Assembly (NCBI GenBank): GCA_023818785.1
Contig: JAMWCO010000001.1
Location: forward strand, 1 to 26,664
DNA: 26,664 nucleotides
Direction of reading: 5' to 3'
Source: Candidatus Omnitrophota bacterium
GTDB lineage: Bacteria > Ratteibacteria > UBA8468 > B48-G9 > JAFGKM01
The notes beneath the pieces were generated by a model that was not told where the DNA came from, ran no database searches, and saw only the letters and a list, made by a program, of their open reading frames with translations. Shown one piece after another: positions 24,308-26,664 of this stretch (within the stretch, counting starts at the first letter, position 1; the number at the start of each line of letters is the position of its first letter). The translations under genes were made by a program, and so were the position numbers.

Positions 24308-25240
24308 TTATTTAATCCTTCTATAATATTTTTCTCCTATATATTCAACTTCAACAATTTCGCCTCTATCTATCAAATCCTTCAATAAATCTAAAGAACC
24401 CCCATTATCTTTCAAAAATTTTTCCATCTCTTTTTGGCTCATAGGATGAACAGAAATAATACTTAAAATATCTTCAATTAAATTACCTGTAAAACCAAAT
24501 TCTTCTCCTTTCTTTTCAATAATTTTTACATTTATACCTTTATTCTTAAAAATAATATATGCAAAATCAATTTTTTCTTTTTCTGGAATTTCTACCCATT
24601 TTTCAGTTGGTGGTCTTGTCGGATAACCAATATAGGCAATAGTTGGTTTTATCTTTTTCAAAAAATCTCCTATTTTTTCTATCTCTTTTTCACAATCATT
24701 TATATTTTTAATAAAAAGTGTCTCTGTTAATAATTCGCCTTTAAATTCATTGGAAAATATCTCAATTCCTTCGAGAATTTGTTGAAGTTTAATTTTTTTA
24801 TAAGGTCTGTTTATCTTTCTCCATGTCTCTTCAGTTACAGTATCTATTTTTAAAGAAACAGAATCTGCTTTTTTTAAATCATCTCTTACATCATTTCTCC
24901 ATATTAAAGAAGAGTTTGTAATAACAGCAATTTTTATTCCAAATTCTTTTAATATCTCTATCTCTTTCCCAAGATTTATATCAATTGTTGGTTCTCCATC
25001 AGAAACAAAACTTATATAATCAATTTCCTTATCCTTTAAACTTTCAATAATTTTTCTTACCTGCCTTTTTATCTCTTCTGGTTTATAAAATTCTTTTCTC
25101 TCAATTTCATAATATTCAGTTTTACCAATCTGACAGTAAATACAGGAATAACTACATTTTTTAGGTTGAATAATATTATTTATTCCCAAACTTTTCCCAA
25201 ATCTTCTTGAAGGAACAGGTCCAAAAACTATTCTTTCCAT
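24308..25240 (-). CDS. Radical SAM protein (COG0731-like)
   Basis: A 310-residue protein with the family N terminus VFGPVPSRRFGKSLGI and the [4Fe-4S] motif CSYSCIYC (C29, C33, C36). It also has the glycine-containing SAM-binding segment VSDGEPTIDI and a TIM-barrel core. The last 65 or so residues (ISVHPMSQKEMEKFLKDNGG onward) look like a winged-helix module added after the radical SAM domain. These proteins are related to the TYW1 fold, but most bacterial members are uncharacterised and I do not assign a reaction. The ATG at 25240 has no Shine-Dalgarno site and lies about 9 bases from a TATAAT, suggesting a leaderless message. It heads a two-gene unit with the BaiN-like flavoprotein. Confidence 0.85.
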   Translation of the reverse strand: MERIVFGPVPSRRFGKSLGINNIIQPKKCSYSCIYCQIGKTEYYEIERKEFYKPEEIKRQVRKIIESLKDKEIDYISFVSDGEPTIDINLGKEIEILKEFGIKIAVITNSSLIWRNDVRDDLKKADSVSLKIDTVTEETWRKINRPYKKIKLQQILEGIEIFSNEFKGELLTETLFIKNINDCEKEIEKIGDFLKKIKPTIAYIGYPTRPPTEKWVEIPEKEKIDFAYIIFKNKGINVKIIEKKGEEFGFTGNLIEDILSIISVHPMSQKEMEKFLKDNGGSLDLLKDLIDRGEIVEVEYIGEKYYRRIK

Positions 25241-25248
25241 AACTTGAA

Positions 25249-25277
25249 ATTATACTTTAAATATTTACATCAAACAA
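25249..25277 (-). promoter_or_regulatory. Sigma70-type promoter for the radical SAM/BaiN unit
   Basis: Read on the minus strand: TTGTTT (25272-25277), a 17-base spacer, then a perfect TATAAT (25249-25254). The expected start, near 25242, is only two or three bases before the ATG at 25240. The -35 overlaps the end of the hairpin that follows mfd. Confidence 0.6.
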
Positions 25278-25306
25278 ATCCCTCCGAACCCGGTTCGGTA
25301 AGATTT
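25276..25306 (-). terminator. GC-rich hairpin immediately after mfd, likely intrinsic terminator
   Basis: An imperfect 31-base palindrome directly abutting the mfd stop codon. Read on the minus strand, the core stem CCGAAC/GTTCGG closes a 3-base loop (CGG). Outside it come an A-A mismatch, two possible G-U pairs, and an outer AAATC/GATTT stem. A modest T-rich run (GATTTGTTTG) follows. On the plus strand the hairpin is followed by ATTTTTAT, so it could stop transcription in both directions. Apart from rnpB it is the most GC-rich short segment in the window. Confidence 0.55.
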
Positions 25307-26664
25307 TTATAAGGAGAGAATTTGGGTTTTTAGGTCTTCTGGGATATAGCCAAATTTGTCAATAAGGTCATTTATTAAGTTTTCTGCATCTTTTTTATTT
25401 CTAATTTTTGATATCTCTCTGTATATATAAAACTTTAATCCATCAGATTTTACATAATCATCAGAAACTTTTATCTTTACTTCTTTTAGTTCTTCTTCAA
25501 TTTTTTCTCCTTTAACCTCTTCCATTGCTTCTTTCCAGAATTGACAATAAAGATTAAATCCAACCATATCAATAAATCCATGTTGCTGTTTACCAAGTAT
25601 ATTCCCTGCTCCTCTTATTTCAAGGTCTTTTAAAGCAATCTTATAACCACTACCTGGATTATTAAATTCCTGAATCGCTTTTAATCTTTCTTTTGCTTTT
25701 TCACTTAATGGAATATGTTGTGGATATAAAAAGTAAGTATAGGCACGCCATTTCCCCCTTCCAACCCTTCCTCTTAATTGATATAAATCAGCAAGTCCAT
25801 ATTTTAAAGCATTATCAACTATTAAAGTATTTGCATTTGGTATATCAAGTCCATTTTCTACTATTGTAGTTGCAATTAAAACATCTATTTTCCCTTCAGA
25901 AAATCTTTCCATTACACTTGCTATCTCTTCTGGTTTCATTTTTCCATGTGCAAAATCAATTTTTGCAAAAGGAACAATCTTTTTAATTTTTTCTTTAACC
26001 TTATGAATATCAAAAATATAATTATGAAGATAAAATACCTGGCCATTTCTATCAAGTTCTTTTAAAATTGCCTCCCTTACAACACTCTCATCATATTTAC
26101 CCACATAAGTAATAACTGATAATCTTCCCTCTGGTGGTGTTTCTATCAAAGAAATATCCCTTAGCCCTCTTAATGCCATACTTAAAGTTCTTGGAATTGG
26201 TGTTGCTGTTAAAGTTAAAGTATCTATATTCCTAAAAATTGTTCTAATTTTTTCTTTCTGTAATACACCAAACCTTTGTTCTTCATCAATGATTAAAAGT
26301 CCTGGATTTTTAAATTCAACATCATCCTGTAAAAGTCGGTGTGTTCCTATAATTATATCAATATTACCATTTTTAAGTTTCTCAATTATTTCTTTTTCTC
26401 TTCTTTCAGAAATAAGTCTTGAAAGCATCTCAATATTAACAGGAAATTTTGAAAATCTTTCTTTAAATGTTAAATAATGTTGTAAAGCAAGAACTGTTGT
26501 TGGAACAAGAATAATTACCTGTTTCCCACTTAAAACTGCTTTAAATGCTGCTCTCATCGCTACTTCTGTTTTTCCATATCCAGAGTCACCACAGACAATT
26601 CTATCCATAATTTTTTCGCTCATCATATCCTTTTTAACCTCTTCTATTGCTTTTAACTGATCTG
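25307..26664 (-). CDS. mfd: Transcription-repair coupling factor Mfd, 5'-partial, C-terminally short
   Basis: The C-terminal 450 or so residues of Mfd, open to the right edge (the frame continues past 26626 with DQLKAIEEVKKDM). Mfd is an ATP-driven DNA translocase that removes stalled RNA polymerase and recruits UvrA. Visible motifs are the Walker A GDSGYGKTE (usually GDVGYGKTE), IIDEEQRFG (motif II), TLTATPIPRTLSM (motif III), the ATTIVENGLDIPNANT region, QLRGRVGRG (motif VI), and the Mfd-specific LEIRGAGNILGKQQHGFI. The C-terminal TRCF domain (D7) begins normally but the protein stops at DKFGYIPEDLKTQILSL, where homologues continue for roughly 80-100 residues (the segment after FGPLPEEV). 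The stop is followed at once by a GC-rich hairpin. No continuation in another frame was seen. Confidence 0.93.
   Translation of the reverse strand, partial: DQLKAIEEVKKDMMSEKIMDRIVCGDSGYGKTEVAMRAAFKAVLSGKQVIILVPTTVLALQHYLTFKERFSKFPVNIEMLSRLISERREKEIIEKLKNGNIDIIIGTHRLLQDDVEFKNPGLLIIDEEQRFGVLQKEKIRTIFRNIDTLTLTATPIPRTLSMALRGLRDISLIETPPEGRLSVITYVGKYDESVVREAILKELDRNGQVFYLHNYIFDIHKVKEKIKKIVPFAKIDFAHGKMKPEEIASVMERFSEGKIDVLIATTIVENGLDIPNANTLIVDNALKYGLADLYQLRGRVGRGKWRAYTYFLYPQHIPLSEKAKERLKAIQEFNNPGSGYKIALKDLEIRGAGNILGKQQHGFIDMVGFNLYCQFWKEAMEEVKGEKIEEELKEVKIKVSDDYVKSDGLKFYIYREISKIRNKKDAENLINDLIDKFGYIPEDLKTQILSL

Noticed and set aside
25276..25306. tRNA-like fragment or attachment site, because GGTTCG resembles a T-loop
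   Set aside because: No acceptor, anticodon or D-arm can be built around it, and no integrase or flanking direct repeat is present.
1..26664. CRISPR arrays, insertion sequences, prophage or toxin-antitoxin genes
   Set aside because: No regularly spaced repeats, transposase or phage motifs, or paired small genes of that kind were seen; the window is ordinary core genome.

Overview
The window is 26.7 kb of AT-rich (about 30% G+C by eye) bacterial chromosome, densely packed with genes that often overlap or sit a few bases apart. There are no mobile elements, CRISPR arrays or tRNA genes. MurE carries the DNPR motif of meso-diaminopimelate-adding enzymes, so the organism makes DAP-type peptidoglycan. 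A UroD-like protein, an SGNH hydrolase and an RhaI-type sugar isomerase, together with the base composition and a non-canonical EF-P, suggest an uncultured lineage of the Omnitrophota/PVC kind. That placement is an inference and cannot be settled from the sequence alone.

Layout. (1) 1-3421, minus strand: an RseC-like redox membrane protein, a UroD-like protein, elongation factor P with its own promoter, an SGNH/GDSL hydrolase, and the start of an LhgO-like FAD oxidoreductase that runs off the left edge. (2) 3530-3589: overlapping divergent promoters. (3) 3604-6179, plus strand: an MFS exporter and a beta-CASP metallo-beta-lactamase ribonuclease. (4) 6155-17456, minus strand: a division and cell wall (dcw) operon in the order mraZ-rsmH-ftsL-ftsI-murE-murF-mraY-murD-ftsW. 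It is followed by a broken HAD phosphatase gene and an AlaC-type aminotransferase. The usual distal half (murG, murC, ftsQ, ftsA, ftsZ) is not here. (5) 17726-20434, minus strand: a coiled-coil zinc-ribbon protein, an RNase HI-family protein, the RNase P RNA gene and an L-rhamnose isomerase-type sugar isomerase. (6) 20587-23084, plus strand: ribBA, an unrecognised TIM-barrel-like protein, and ribH. (7) 23081-26664, minus strand: a C-terminally short Mfd entering from the right edge, a GC-rich hairpin directly after its stop, a COG0731-type radical SAM protein and a BaiN/HI0933-type flavoprotein.

How the genes work together. The dcw block makes lipid I precursors (MurE, MurF, MurD, MraY) and the septal synthase pair (FtsW with the class B PBP FtsI, plus FtsL). 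It is headed by the regulator MraZ and the 16S rRNA methyltransferase RsmH. The AlaC-type aminotransferase at its end could supply alanine. The rnh-rnpB block groups RNA-metabolism functions. The rib block covers both branches feeding lumazine synthase (RibB and RibA) and RibH itself.

I recognise no obviously new multi-gene system. The best leads are the unrecognised gene translationally linked to ribBA and ribH, the EF-P whose tip loop lacks PGKG, the Mfd that stops inside its C-terminal regulatory domain at a GC-rich hairpin, and a 13-base Shine-Dalgarno module reused in two frames at two overlapping dcw junctions.
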